Assembly (NCBI RefSeq): GCF_018492665.1
Contig: NZ_JAFVME010000006.1
Location: 124,001-188,000, forward strand
Source: Pedobacter sp. B4-66
GTDB taxonomy: Bacteria > Bacteroidota > Bacteroidia > Sphingobacteriales > Sphingobacteriaceae
Length of the DNA stretch: 64,000 nucleotides
Direction of reading: 5' to 3'
How positions within the stretch are numbered: position 1 is the stretch's first letter; the number at the start of each line of letters is the position of its first letter. The notes beneath the pieces are model-generated. The model made no database searches and was not told the DNA's origin. It saw only the letters and a program-made list of their open reading frames with translations. The translations under genes were made by a program, and so were the position numbers. Below are positions 16,692 through 26,071 of the stretch, in pieces.

Positions 16692-19265
16692 TTACTCCAG
16701 TATCTCTTGGAAGCTGTGCTTAAATTCTTCACCATATATAGCTTTATATTCCTTGTTAAAGGTCTCGAATTTAGTTTTGGCTAGTGAGTGCTTTCCTAAA
16801 TGAACCAAAGCCTTGCACTTAATAATCATCGCTTCTTCATTTACCGGATCGAAATAGAATACATAATTAGCAAGATTGATCATAAATTCGGGATCATCGG
16901 TTATTTTAATTGTTGCCGCATAGTGTAAATACGCATCTATGATTTCGTTTGAGAGATCAGATTTAAAGGTATCTAACCAATCGTACTCTACGTTTGACAG
17001 GAAGCTTCCGCGGTGGATGATTTTGGTAAGTTCATTCACCCTTCGTTTATCCATTTCTCCTTTACTGCTTACGATGTTCAGATACTGGCTATAGTCTATT
17101 TTCACTTTAGTATCGTCGAAATCTATCTTCCAATATCCAGTCTGTTTAGAGATCTGACAGCCAGCCATTTTTTCCAATATCACCTTTAGCTTTACAATAT
17201 TCACAGATCTGTTGTTCCTTGCGCTATCTGCTGTCTTATCAAACCACAGGATCTCAGTTAGTTTTTCGGAACTTATACCTCTTCCCCATTTAATGGTATA
17301 AACTAAAACTACCAAAAACAACTCTCTTAGTAATGGAGAGAAATACTTAGTAATATCTTCGCCTTCTTTATCAAAGAGCTGAAGATCGCCAAACAAGAAA
17401 ATAGCATTTTTAACGAGCTCTCTTTCCTCCGATATATACTGTTCAACGTTCTCATATTGCTCAGACACAGCTTCATCAACAGGTTGTCCCTGAACAGGCG
17501 CCTGTACCTTAACTGATTCTTTTCTTTTCCGACTCTTCCGACGAAATAATACAAAGCCAATTAGTGCAAGCAATGGTACAAGAATCAGTAAATACTTACT
17601 TTTTAACCAGAATAGTCCTTTTTGTGCATCAGCCAAAGCAGCTTCAGGTGGACCAGACAATGTATATACCTTAACCGAAGTCATGTTGGTTTTCTCTTCA
17701 TGAAATAGCACAACAGCTACGAACTTCTTGTTTTCCGGACAGTAAAATAAGTCAGCAAATGAATAGATATCATGAAAAGGATAAGGAATTGAATTGCCTA
17801 CAAGTTTATATGTTGGCAAATGTAACGAGCCTTCAATAAGCTGCAAAGATGAATTGAAGCTATTATTTGGAAATGTTAAAGCGAAATAAGTGCCTTCTTT
17901 TTCATTAATCACCATTGAATTTGCAAAAACAAATTCTTCGGCCGGAGGCGCTAGTTCAAATAGCTTTTTAAATGTTTTATGCTTAACATTATAAAAATTG
18001 AGGTCATAAATATTTTTAGGGTTTAGTATCTGCTGACCGGTTGCGCTTCCATATCCACCAAGTATATAAGCTCCATCTTTTACCGTCCCCAAAGCTGATA
18101 AGTATCTTGGAGTAAATTCACCTGCTGCTTTAATAGTAGTCCATTTTTTATCTGGAAAATGATAACGTTCAATACTTCGTCTGTAGGTATACTGTCCATA
18201 CCCTCCTATCATATACAATGACGAGTCGATTGCAGAATAAAACTTATTGGGATGCCAGTAATTGGTAATCACATCCGGTGTAGTATAGTTTTTATCCCAT
18301 GTTTTATTGGTAAAATTGAAATTGGCTACAAGTTTCTGATCTATATAAAAATTGAACAGCTTATCTGTATTTGCATCATAAATAGATTGATTTCCAGCAT
18401 ACAAATGCTGCTTTCCTGAAGAATAGCTCAAGAAAGATAACTTATTTGAAATCACATTATAGGTTATCAATGAATCTTCAGTAACAACATATAAGCTTTC
18501 TTTTTTAGGATTTAAAGCCACACTAGCCAGACCTTTAATATTAAGGGTTTTAACCAATTCCCAGTCGTGGTGCATCTTCTTTATCCAGATAGGGTTTACT
18601 ACTGTCCCATCCTTCCCTTTTATCTTTTCAACAACTCTTGTACCGCCGTTTCCATCAAGGGTCCAATGGAAGCTAAGTTTATCATTCTCAGTAATTTTTA
18701 CATCTTTTATGTTCATTGGAGGAACATCCTTTACACTAAAATCTTTATAACTATTAGCTCCAAAAAAAACTTTATAACAATTACTTTTTAAACTCACCTT
18801 TTGTTTGTAAGATTTGCCATCTGCAGTCATAACAAGCTCCTGATGTTCGGTATTAAATTTAAGCTTCAGATTATGCCAGTTCTTATATAATCTATTGGTA
18901 TCAATATCAAAAGCTATATCTGTTATTTTATCGCCAACGATAAGTTTGAAATGCTTGTTTTCTAAGAACCTCATATCATAAATAAGGTCTATGTTGCGTT
19001 TATCCTGATCAATTAATCTGAAAACATAACCGAAGTAATCTGCATAGCCAGGCATAAACGAAAGGTCGAACGATAACTCGAAACTACGGTCAAAACATAA
19101 AGGCTGTTCCGGGCTAAGATCAAGGGCTGTCCTTTTATCCTGAACTACTTCATGGCCGGCAAAACCAAGCCCGTACGACTGGCTGTAAGCAGGTACTGAT
19201 ATAATAAGTAGAAGGAGTAAAAAAGCAGTGCCTATTAAACTTGTTTTCAATTGCAGAAAAATCAT
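16692..19265 (-). CDS. Membrane-spanning regulator: lectin-like and kelch sensor fused to a SARP/BTAD DNA-binding domain
   Basis: This 857-residue protein has a signal peptide (1-29) and a LamG/concanavalin-like region (about 35-205). A kelch-type beta-propeller follows (about 235-540; repeat cores SSLYMIGGYG near 348-357 and GAYILGGYG at 398-406). Then come one membrane segment (about 551-574), a basic stop-transfer RRKSRKRK, and a cytoplasmic part. That part (620-717) resembles an OmpR/SARP winged helix: FGDLQLFDKEG, LLRELFLVVLVY, LTEILWFDKTADSARNNRSV and ISKQTGYWKI. Residues 720-857 are helical and resemble the BTAD repeat domain. I infer a one-component sensor that binds a glycan outside the inner membrane and acts directly on DNA. 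It is divergent from the first GH99-like gene, its probable target. Domain calls rest on motif recognition only. Confidence 0.72.
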   Translation of the reverse strand: MIFLQLKTSLIGTAFLLLLLIISVPAYSQSYGLGFAGHEVVQDKRTALDLSPEQPLCFDRSFELSFDLSFMPGYADYFGYVFRLIDQDKRNIDLIYDMRFLENKHFKLIVGDKITDIAFDIDTNRLYKNWHNLKLKFNTEHQELVMTADGKSYKQKVSLKSNCYKVFFGANSYKDFSVKDVPPMNIKDVKITENDKLSFHWTLDGNGGTRVVEKIKGKDGTVVNPIWIKKMHHDWELVKTLNIKGLASVALNPKKESLYVVTEDSLITYNVISNKLSFLSYSSGKQHLYAGNQSIYDANTDKLFNFYIDQKLVANFNFTNKTWDKNYTTPDVITNYWHPNKFYSAIDSSLYMIGGYGQYTYRRSIERYHFPDKKWTTIKAAGEFTPRYLSALGTVKDGAYILGGYGSATGQQILNPKNIYDLNFYNVKHKTFKKLFELAPPAEEFVFANSMVINEKEGTYFALTFPNNSFNSSLQLIEGSLHLPTYKLVGNSIPYPFHDIYSFADLFYCPENKKFVAVVLFHEEKTNMTSVKVYTLSGPPEAALADAQKGLFWLKSKYLLILVPLLALIGFVLFRRKSRKRKESVKVQAPVQGQPVDEAVSEQYENVEQYISEERELVKNAIFLFGDLQLFDKEGEDITKYFSPLLRELFLVVLVYTIKWGRGISSEKLTEILWFDKTADSARNNRSVNIVKLKVILEKMAGCQISKQTGYWKIDFDDTKVKIDYSQYLNIVSSKGEMDKRRVNELTKIIHRGSFLSNVEYDWLDTFKSDLSNEIIDAYLHYAATIKITDDPEFMINLANYVFYFDPVNEEAMIIKCKALVHLGKHSLAKTKFETFNKEYKAIYGEEFKHSFQEILE

Positions 19266-19593
19266 AAGGTGAAGCTAGTCAAAGACTAACATTTTTAAGG
19301 TCTATTTTATTAGCTATCTGGAACACCAAGATAACTTTTTTGATTAATATTCTTGCCAAGATCACTACAATTATACAATAATTCATGTATTAATATTGTT
19401 TCTATTTTCTTTTTTACAGGCCATTTTTACCTATGTAACCATGGTTTTTGAAATTATTTGATGCATTAATTCAATATTAAGTATTTATTAATCGCACAAG
19501 AATAAGTTTATCAATAAATACGAAGGATACTCAATAAGGGCTATTCAGCAATAGCTAATTCTTCGGGAGCAAAACAACCAAATTTAACCAAGT
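19266..19593. other. Divergent intergenic region between the SARP/kelch regulator and the first GH99-like gene
   Basis: These 328 bases are very A/T rich, contain no convincing ORF, and must hold the start signals of both divergent genes. AACCAAATT lies at 19576-19584, ten bases before the plus-strand ATG. I see no exact TAnnTTTG element and no copy of the LacI palindrome. Any operator for the SARP-type regulator would be expected here. Confidence 0.5.
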
Positions 19594-20868
19594 ATGAATT
19601 TTAAAAAGATTATCCTTTTATCTCTGTCCTGCATGTTAATGTATAAAACGCAGGGGCAAACAAAACACAGCAAGCAAACACTTTTTCCAACTTACAAAGG
19701 GTTGGTTATGGCGGGCTATCAGGGCTGGTTTAGAGCTGAAGGTGATGGCACCGATTCTAAAAGGTATGCCTATGGAGATGAAAAAAGGAGCAGTATTGAT
19801 ATGTGGCCCGATGTGAGCGAATATGAAGTAACCTATAATACGCCTTTTAAATTAAGCAGTGGGCAACCCGCAAAGTTTTTTAGCTCACACGATAAGAGTA
19901 CAGTAGATCTTCATTTTAAATGGATGCAGCAATATGGCGTTGACGGGGTATTTATGCAAAGGTTTTTTGGCAATGCAAAGCACAAGGATAAAGCAGCATT
20001 AACCATATTAAAGAATGCTTTTGAAGCCGCCTCAAAATACGAACGCGCTGTAGCTGTAATGTATGATTTATCGGGCTTAAGTGCCTCTGGCGAAGATTGC
20101 TCTGCAATAATTGAGGATTGGAAATACCTTGTAGATGAATTAAAGGTAACAAACCAGGCAGGTAAGAAAACATATTTACACCATAACGGAAAACCTTTGG
20201 TTACAATTTGGGGTGTAGGCTTTCCTGATCGCCCATACAATATCCGAAATATCGGTTTAGAGAAACTAATTGATTTCTTAAAAAATGATCCTGTATATGG
20301 CAACTGTTCAGTTATGCTTGGTGTGCCTACTTCGTGGCGCACTTTAAATGCAGATTGTATTAATGACCCTTATTTACATGAATTAATTAAAAAGAGTGAT
20401 ATCGTATTGCCATGGACGGTACAGCGCTACAGTGGTTTGCTTCATAATGACATGGACAGATTACGTGACAATACCATAGATGATATTAAATGGTGTAAAG
20501 ACAATCATGTAGACTATGTGCCTTGTGTTTATCCTGGTTTTAGCTGGCACAATTTAAGCAAACAGGAATTTCCTGATGATGTAAAACCAGTAGGCTCTAT
20601 ACCAAGACAAGGTGGGCGATTTTTCTGGCAGCAAATAGCTACCACACTTAATGCCGGTGCATCTATGCTATACGTAGCTATGTTTGATGAGGTTAATGAG
20701 GGAACTGCAATTTTCAAAGGCTCGGATAACCCTCCCGTAAGTGCATCTACCTCATTCATCAATATGGATGGAAAACCATCAGATCACTACCTGTGGCTAA
20801 CCGGAGAAGCCGCTAAAATGCTAAGGAACCAAAAGCCCCTTAGTTTAAAAATGCCCGAACTTAAATAA
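19594..20868 (+). CDS. GH71/GH99-like glycoside hydrolase, paralogue 1
   Basis: The 424-residue secreted protein has a signal peptide (1-21) and a single GH99-like (beta/alpha)8 domain. Family landmarks are GLVMAGYQGWFRAEGDG (37-53), WPDVSEYEV, LHFKWMQQYGVDGVFMQRF, VMYDLSGLS, TIWGVGFPD and, near the C-terminus, AMFDEVNEGTAIF. The last gives Glu366-x-x-Glu369, which aligns with the catalytic ExxE (EWHE) of characterised GH99 endo-mannosidases. It is followed by its own terminator, so it is probably monocistronic and divergent from the SARP/kelch regulator. Two paralogues lie in the adjacent operon. The substrate is unknown: GH99 suggests alpha-mannosides, while the shared LacI operator hints at a xylose-containing glycan. 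Confidence 0.8.
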   Translation: MNFKKIILLSLSCMLMYKTQGQTKHSKQTLFPTYKGLVMAGYQGWFRAEGDGTDSKRYAYGDEKRSSIDMWPDVSEYEVTYNTPFKLSSGQPAKFFSSHDKSTVDLHFKWMQQYGVDGVFMQRFFGNAKHKDKAALTILKNAFEAASKYERAVAVMYDLSGLSASGEDCSAIIEDWKYLVDELKVTNQAGKKTYLHHNGKPLVTIWGVGFPDRPYNIRNIGLEKLIDFLKNDPVYGNCSVMLGVPTSWRTLNADCINDPYLHELIKKSDIVLPWTVQRYSGLLHNDMDRLRDNTIDDIKWCKDNHVDYVPCVYPGFSWHNLSKQEFPDDVKPVGSIPRQGGRFFWQQIATTLNAGASMLYVAMFDEVNEGTAIFKGSDNPPVSASTSFINMDGKPSDHYLWLTGEAAKMLRNQKPLSLKMPELK

Positions 20869-20875
20869 CATATAA

Positions 20876-20905
20876 ACCGGAAGTATTTGCGCTTCCGGTA
20901 TTTTT
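20876..20905 (+). terminator. Terminator after GH99-like paralogue 1
   Basis: ACCGGAAG (20876-20883) pairs perfectly with CTTCCGGT (20892-20899) around an 8-base loop and is followed by ATTTTT. It separates the first enzyme gene from the susC operon, whose operator starts 13 bases later. Confidence 0.85.
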
Positions 20906-20917
20906 CACGAGATAATC

Positions 20918-20929
20918 GCAATCGATTGC
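20918..20929. promoter_or_regulatory. LacI-family operator upstream of susC
   Basis: GCAATCGATTGC is identical to the palindrome upstream of xylB at 15322-15333. It lies between a terminator and susC, 133 bases before the ATG. It is followed by CTTTAA in place of the CTTAAA seen at xylB, so the similarity extends a little beyond the palindrome. Confidence 0.72.
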
Positions 20930-20953
20930 TTTAACTCATTAAACCAAATAAAC

Positions 20954-20983
20954 ATGACCAATTACAAATCCCTTCCTCCGTAA
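20954..20983 (+). CDS. Possible nine-codon leader ORF before susC
   Basis: An ATG directly after AACCAAATAAAC opens a nine-codon frame, MTNYKSLPP, ending in TAA at 20981-20983. It is followed by a hairpin at 20998-21014 (AAGCAAGT/ACTTGCTT, one-base loop) and then the susC ATG at 21063. The leader motif makes translation plausible, but the peptide is too short to judge. It could equally be a start-like sequence with no product. Confidence 0.25.
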   Translation: MTNYKSLPP

Positions 20984-21062
20984 ACATCGTCTATCTTAAG
21001 CAAGTCACTTGCTTTAATCAGGCAATAATCAAACAATAAATTAAACCAAAAAGATAAACAGT

Positions 21063-24000
21063 ATGAAAAAATTTAAATACCTGCTTACACTATTTTTTCT
21101 ATTCCCACTCGTTTTGCTAGCCCAACAAGCGATTACGATAAGCGGAAAAGTAACAGATGCAGCCGGAGGTGCCGGAATACCTGGTGTAAGTATTAAGGTT
21201 AAGGGCACAAACACAGGTGCCATTACAGATAGCGATGGTAAATTCTCCATTAGTGTTCCCGGTGCCGACTCATATATCCAAATTTCATTTGTAGGATTTA
21301 TACAACAGGAAATACAGGTAAAGAATAAAAGAGATTTTCAAATCACTTTGTTAGAAGACAACAAAAACCTGGAAGAATTGGTTGTAGTTGGTTATGGAAC
21401 ACAGAAAAAAGCGACTGTAACAGGATCCGTTTCGACATTAAAGGGGGACGAAATTGTCGTTACAAAAAACGAAAGTGTTGTGAACATGCTAACTGGAAAA
21501 GTACCAGGGATACGCGTATTACAAAAAACTGCTGAACCGGGTTCTTATGCCAATAATTTAAACATCAGAGGATTTAAAAGTAATCCTTTAATTGTAATTG
21601 ATGGGGTAATTGGTGGAGATCAATCGACTCTGGGCAGAATGGATCCAAATGAGATAGAGAATGTTTCTGTACTAAAGGATGCTGCTGCATCAATATATGG
21701 TATCAGGGCTGCCGGTGGTGTAATTTTAGTAACAACGAAAAAGGGCAACAAAAGTGGAAAAGTAGACATAAACTATTCATTTAACCAATCGTTTCAAACA
21801 TTTTTAGGTATGCCTGAAGGTGTTGGTGCTGTTGATTACATGTTGCTAACCAATGAGAAGAGCAAACATGATTTTGACGCAAATTACATTAGCAACCAGC
21901 CTCCTAAGTTCTCATACGCTGATATTAAGCCATGGCTTGATGGAACTTACAAATCAACTGATTGGATAGACCTTGCGTTTAAAAACACAGCGCCTCAGTT
22001 AATGCATAATTTAAACGTTAATGGTGGATCTGATAAAATCAGTTATTTCTTCAATCTCGGTTATCAAAAGCAGGATGGTGTATTTAAAAGCGGAGACCTT
22101 AACTATAATAAATATAACTTTCGCTCGAATGTAACGGTAGACATCACTAAAGGTTTAAAGGCACAGGTGCTAGCCTCTGGTATGATGGATGAAAAAAACC
22201 AACCATACACAGATCTGTGGACAATCTACAAATATGCCTGGAACCAGATTCCAACAAAACAGGTATTTGCCAATGACAACCCTTTATATCCAAGTGTTAT
22301 TGATGATAACATGAACCCTGCAATCATTACTAATGCAGACAAAGTGGGCTTAAAAAAGTTCAAACAAAAAAACTTTGTCGGCCAGTTAAACTTACAATAT
22401 GATATACCTGGCATTAAAGGTTTAAATGCAAAAGCATTATACAATGTAGATTATAACGTTAGCGACAATAACGAAATTAGAAGAGAGTATACTTTATATA
22501 CTTACAAAGCAGATAACGATACCTATTTACCAAGTAAAGTACAAAGCCCTTCGCGCGTACGTCGCTCCTACTATACAAGGTTTAATACCTTAAGCTCATT
22601 ATCATTAAACTATGCTAATACATTTTTTAATGATCATAATATTGCTGCAACGCTTGTATATGAGCAAAGTCATCAAACAGGAGATAACTTTTATGCTCAA
22701 AGAGATACTGAAATCCCTGTAGACTATTTATTTGGCGGTTTAGCCAACAGCCAAATGCAAGGTGGAATGGACATAGGCGGATTAACAGATATTGCTTTTC
22801 AGAGTATTATAGGAAGGCTAAACTATGATTACAAGGGAAAATATCTTGCAGAGTTCATTTTCCGTAGAGATGGTTCTAATAAATATCAGCCTGGAACCAG
22901 TGATCAGTTTGGATTTTTCCCTGGAGTATCTGTAGGTTGGGTTGTAACGAAAGAGAACTTTTTCCGCAATCTTATCTCTGAGAATATCCTTAGCAGCTTA
23001 AAATTCAGAGCTTCGTATGGTCAACAGGGTGATGAAGAAGGAAGAGCCTTTAACTATATTAACGGATACAACTACCCTGTAAACTCCTACATATTTGGTA
23101 CAGGTTCGGTTAATGGGTCTACACAAAAATTGGGTAACCCAGGATTAAGCTGGGCAGTAAATACGAAGAAAAATATAGCTATGGATTTTAGCTTATTTGG
23201 TGGAAAATTAGATGGTACTGCTGAAATTTTCAGAAGTGATAGAAAAGGTTTAGCAGCCAGACCAGGCACAGCTTTACCGGGTACTGTTGGAGCCGATGTA
23301 CCTGACATCAACATTAACAGTGACAGAGTACAAGGTTTAGACCTTATCTTATCTCATAGAGGGAAAATTGGCAATGTAGACATCAATGTTAGTGGTAATA
23401 TTGGTACTACAAGGGCAACTACATTATTCAATCTTCGTGGTCCATCGGGTAATGAGTATTCTAACTGGAAAGAAAACCCAATAAACAGATATCAAAACAT
23501 TTGGTGGGGACCCGAATATGCTGGCCAGTTCACCAGTTATCAGCAGATATACAATTATGGTGTTAACATGGGTGGTGGTAATAATGGTGTAATACCTGGA
23601 GATTACTACTACAAAGACTGGAATGAAGATGGTGAGATCAATGATAAGGACAATCACCCTATTGCAACCAATGATATGCCACTAGTAAACTATGGTATGA
23701 CCATAGGTGTGGCTTACAAAGGAATTGATGTAAATGTACTTTTACAAGGAGCATCGGGTGTTTATGTACAATATGATGAATTGTTTGCTGAACCACTTGC
23801 TTTTAATAGAAGTTCATTAACGCGTTTTCTAGACAGTTGGCATACTACAGATCCTACTGCTAATATTTATGACCCAAATACACAATGGACACCGGGCTTC
23901 TATCCTGCTATGGGGTCGCCAAGGGCGCAAGGAACAAAAGCCGTACAAAATGCAAGTTATCTACGTATAAAAACCTTAGAACTTGGCTACACCATTCCGG

Positions 24001-24221
24001 CAATTGCGCTACAGAAAATTGGGGTTAAAAAGTTAAGAGTATATGTAAACAGCTACAATTTGGCAACGTTTACAGGGCTTAAAAATTATGATCCTGAACA
24101 TCAAGGACCAAAGCCAAATGATAGGGATATAAATCCCGGCGATCCTTTCTCTATAGCCTTGGGAGGATACACGTATCCTATGAATAGAACTTTTAATATA
24201 GGAGCGAACATCACCTTTTAA
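21063..24221 (+). CDS. SusC/RagA-family TonB-linked outer-membrane transporter
   Basis: The 1052-residue protein has a signal peptide (1-20, ending LLAQQ) and a carboxypeptidase-regulatory-like domain (about 24-105; ISGKVTDAAGGAGIPGVSIK). A TonB plug follows (about 115-225), entered by VVVGYGTQKKATVTGSV and containing LIVIDGVIGG and the VLKDAAASIYGIRAAGGVILV block, then a large barrel ending NRTFNIGANITF. SusC proteins import oligosaccharides across the outer membrane with a SusD lid. No N-terminal signalling extension is present, so no anti-sigma factor partner is expected, matching the absence of sigma/anti-sigma genes. It leads the operon 21063-30580, preceded by a LacI-type operator. Confidence 0.96.
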   Translation: MKKFKYLLTLFFLFPLVLLAQQAITISGKVTDAAGGAGIPGVSIKVKGTNTGAITDSDGKFSISVPGADSYIQISFVGFIQQEIQVKNKRDFQITLLEDNKNLEELVVVGYGTQKKATVTGSVSTLKGDEIVVTKNESVVNMLTGKVPGIRVLQKTAEPGSYANNLNIRGFKSNPLIVIDGVIGGDQSTLGRMDPNEIENVSVLKDAAASIYGIRAAGGVILVTTKKGNKSGKVDINYSFNQSFQTFLGMPEGVGAVDYMLLTNEKSKHDFDANYISNQPPKFSYADIKPWLDGTYKSTDWIDLAFKNTAPQLMHNLNVNGGSDKISYFFNLGYQKQDGVFKSGDLNYNKYNFRSNVTVDITKGLKAQVLASGMMDEKNQPYTDLWTIYKYAWNQIPTKQVFANDNPLYPSVIDDNMNPAIITNADKVGLKKFKQKNFVGQLNLQYDIPGIKGLNAKALYNVDYNVSDNNEIRREYTLYTYKADNDTYLPSKVQSPSRVRRSYYTRFNTLSSLSLNYANTFFNDHNIAATLVYEQSHQTGDNFYAQRDTEIPVDYLFGGLANSQMQGGMDIGGLTDIAFQSIIGRLNYDYKGKYLAEFIFRRDGSNKYQPGTSDQFGFFPGVSVGWVVTKENFFRNLISENILSSLKFRASYGQQGDEEGRAFNYINGYNYPVNSYIFGTGSVNGSTQKLGNPGLSWAVNTKKNIAMDFSLFGGKLDGTAEIFRSDRKGLAARPGTALPGTVGADVPDININSDRVQGLDLILSHRGKIGNVDINVSGNIGTTRATTLFNLRGPSGNEYSNWKENPINRYQNIWWGPEYAGQFTSYQQIYNYGVNMGGGNNGVIPGDYYYKDWNEDGEINDKDNHPIATNDMPLVNYGMTIGVAYKGIDVNVLLQGASGVYVQYDELFAEPLAFNRSSLTRFLDSWHTTDPTANIYDPNTQWTPGFYPAMGSPRAQGTKAVQNASYLRIKTLELGYTIPAIALQKIGVKKLRVYVNSYNLATFTGLKNYDPEHQGPKPNDRDINPGDPFSIALGGYTYPMNRTFNIGANITF

Positions 24222-24233
24222 ACTTATTGAAAT

Positions 24234-26051
24234 ATGAAAAGTATACATAAACTAATAATAGCAATATCTATAAGCGCAGGAGCATTAGTAACCTCCTGTC
24301 AAAAGTTAGATATTCCGCCTACTAATATTTTCACACCCGATATCATATTTGGCAGTGAGGCTGGCGTAAAGTCCTTCTTAGCTACCATTTATAAAGGATT
24401 ACCGATCGAGGATTTTAAATACAGACCTGATCAAGGTTTTAAAACCGGCGGTAACGATTGGGAAAATTTCTTTAATTCAGCCTCGGTTACCGGAGAAGAG
24501 GTTGGCCCTTTTGGAGGTATGGATATTGGTACCGGATTCGGCTACTGGCCATATGGCGACATCAGGAATGTTAATATCCTGATTGATGAATTACCAAAGC
24601 ATGCAGATAAATTGGGACAAGCTAATGTAAATGCATTATTAGGAGAAGCTCACTTTTTAAGAGCTTACTACTATTTCGGTTTGGCCAAACGTTACGGTGG
24701 TGTCCCTATCGTTACCACAGTTCAGGATCCTGGTTCACCAGTTTCAGAATTACAGGTACATCGTGATAAAGAAGAAGCTACATGGGATTTCATTGGAGCT
24801 GAACTTGATCTGGGTTATCAGATGATGAATGAAACTAATGAAACAGGAAGAGCGAACAAATATGCAGCTGCCGCATTAAAATCGAGAGCGATGCTGTATG
24901 CAGGCTCTATTGCAAAATATGGTTCTGCAAACTTTGTTGATGGTCCTGCCAGAGCTGAAGGATTTGCCGGTATACCTGCAGCCAAAGCCAATGACTACTT
25001 TACCAAAGCTGTTGAAGCTGCTAAATTACTTGAAGGACATTATTCCCTTTATGAAAAAAATGCAGATAAAGTACAGAACTATGTTGATCTTTTCCTTAAA
25101 AGTGAGAGTCCTGAAAACATCTTCATCAAACAATACTCTATAATTTCAAATACAGCTCATAGCTGGGATGCCACCATGTCTCCACGTTACATGACAGCTA
25201 ATGCACTTACCAGGTCATACCCTACTCTGGAACTGGTGCAGCGTTGGGGTGCCTTACAGGTAACTAATTCTGATGGAACACCAAAGCGCTTTAATGATCG
25301 TGCAGAAATAATGCAGGGACTTGAACCAAGGTTACTTGCTACAGTATATTTCCCGGGAGCAACCTTAAGAGGTCTTACATTTGATATGCAAAGAGGGATC
25401 TATCCTTCATTTAGTGGAACAGCAGCGGCAGAAGTTGCAAAACAATCTAATTCTCGCAGTTACATACTTTCAGGAGATACAAAAACCTTATATCAAGGTA
25501 AAATGATTATCGGTTTTACCGGTCCTTGGACAGGTGGTGATGAGCTAACTCGTACAGGTTTTTATGTTAGAAAATATATAGATGCAGCTAAACCAATCTC
25601 TACTGTAGATTTGAACAGAAGTGAGCAGCCATGGCTTGACCTTCGTTATGCTGAAATCTTATTAAATAGAGCAGAAGCGGCTATGGAACTTGGAAATGCC
25701 GGAGATGCTTTAACCTTAATTAATATGATTAGGTCGAGAGCCGGTGCTACACCATATACTTCTATCGATATAGATAAAGTACGCAATGAGAGAGGTATGG
25801 AGCTTGCTTTTGAAAACCACTACTATTGGGATTTAAAAAGATGGAGAATTGCAGATGTAGTATTAAACAATGCAAGGTTTAAAGGCCTTATGCCTTACTA
25901 TGTGTTTAACGAAAACAAATATATCTTCTTAGCAGAGCCTGAACTATTTCAGCGTAATTACAATTTCGACAAGAAATTCTATTATGAGCCAATTCCGAGT
26001 GGGGAGCTAGGAAAAAATCCTAACCTATACCCTAATAATCCTAATTACTAA
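24234..26051 (+). CDS. SusD/RagB-family glycan-binding lipoprotein
   Basis: The 605-residue surface lipoprotein (signal peptide with lipobox TSC, Cys22) follows susC by 12 bases. Its SusD features are an N-terminal TPR-like helical part with GEAHFLRAYYYFGLAKRYGG, the motif LRYAEILLNRAEAAMELG, and NERGMELAFENHYYWDLKRW near the C-terminus. SusD proteins form the lid over SusC and bind the glycan before import. Together with the SusC gene this defines a polysaccharide utilisation locus. The bound glycan cannot be deduced from the sequence. Confidence 0.95.
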   Translation: MKSIHKLIIAISISAGALVTSCQKLDIPPTNIFTPDIIFGSEAGVKSFLATIYKGLPIEDFKYRPDQGFKTGGNDWENFFNSASVTGEEVGPFGGMDIGTGFGYWPYGDIRNVNILIDELPKHADKLGQANVNALLGEAHFLRAYYYFGLAKRYGGVPIVTTVQDPGSPVSELQVHRDKEEATWDFIGAELDLGYQMMNETNETGRANKYAAAALKSRAMLYAGSIAKYGSANFVDGPARAEGFAGIPAAKANDYFTKAVEAAKLLEGHYSLYEKNADKVQNYVDLFLKSESPENIFIKQYSIISNTAHSWDATMSPRYMTANALTRSYPTLELVQRWGALQVTNSDGTPKRFNDRAEIMQGLEPRLLATVYFPGATLRGLTFDMQRGIYPSFSGTAAAEVAKQSNSRSYILSGDTKTLYQGKMIIGFTGPWTGGDELTRTGFYVRKYIDAAKPISTVDLNRSEQPWLDLRYAEILLNRAEAAMELGNAGDALTLINMIRSRAGATPYTSIDIDKVRNERGMELAFENHYYWDLKRWRIADVVLNNARFKGLMPYYVFNENKYIFLAEPELFQRNYNFDKKFYYEPIPSGELGKNPNLYPNNPNY

Positions 26052-26071
26052 GAATATAAAATTTAAAAGAT

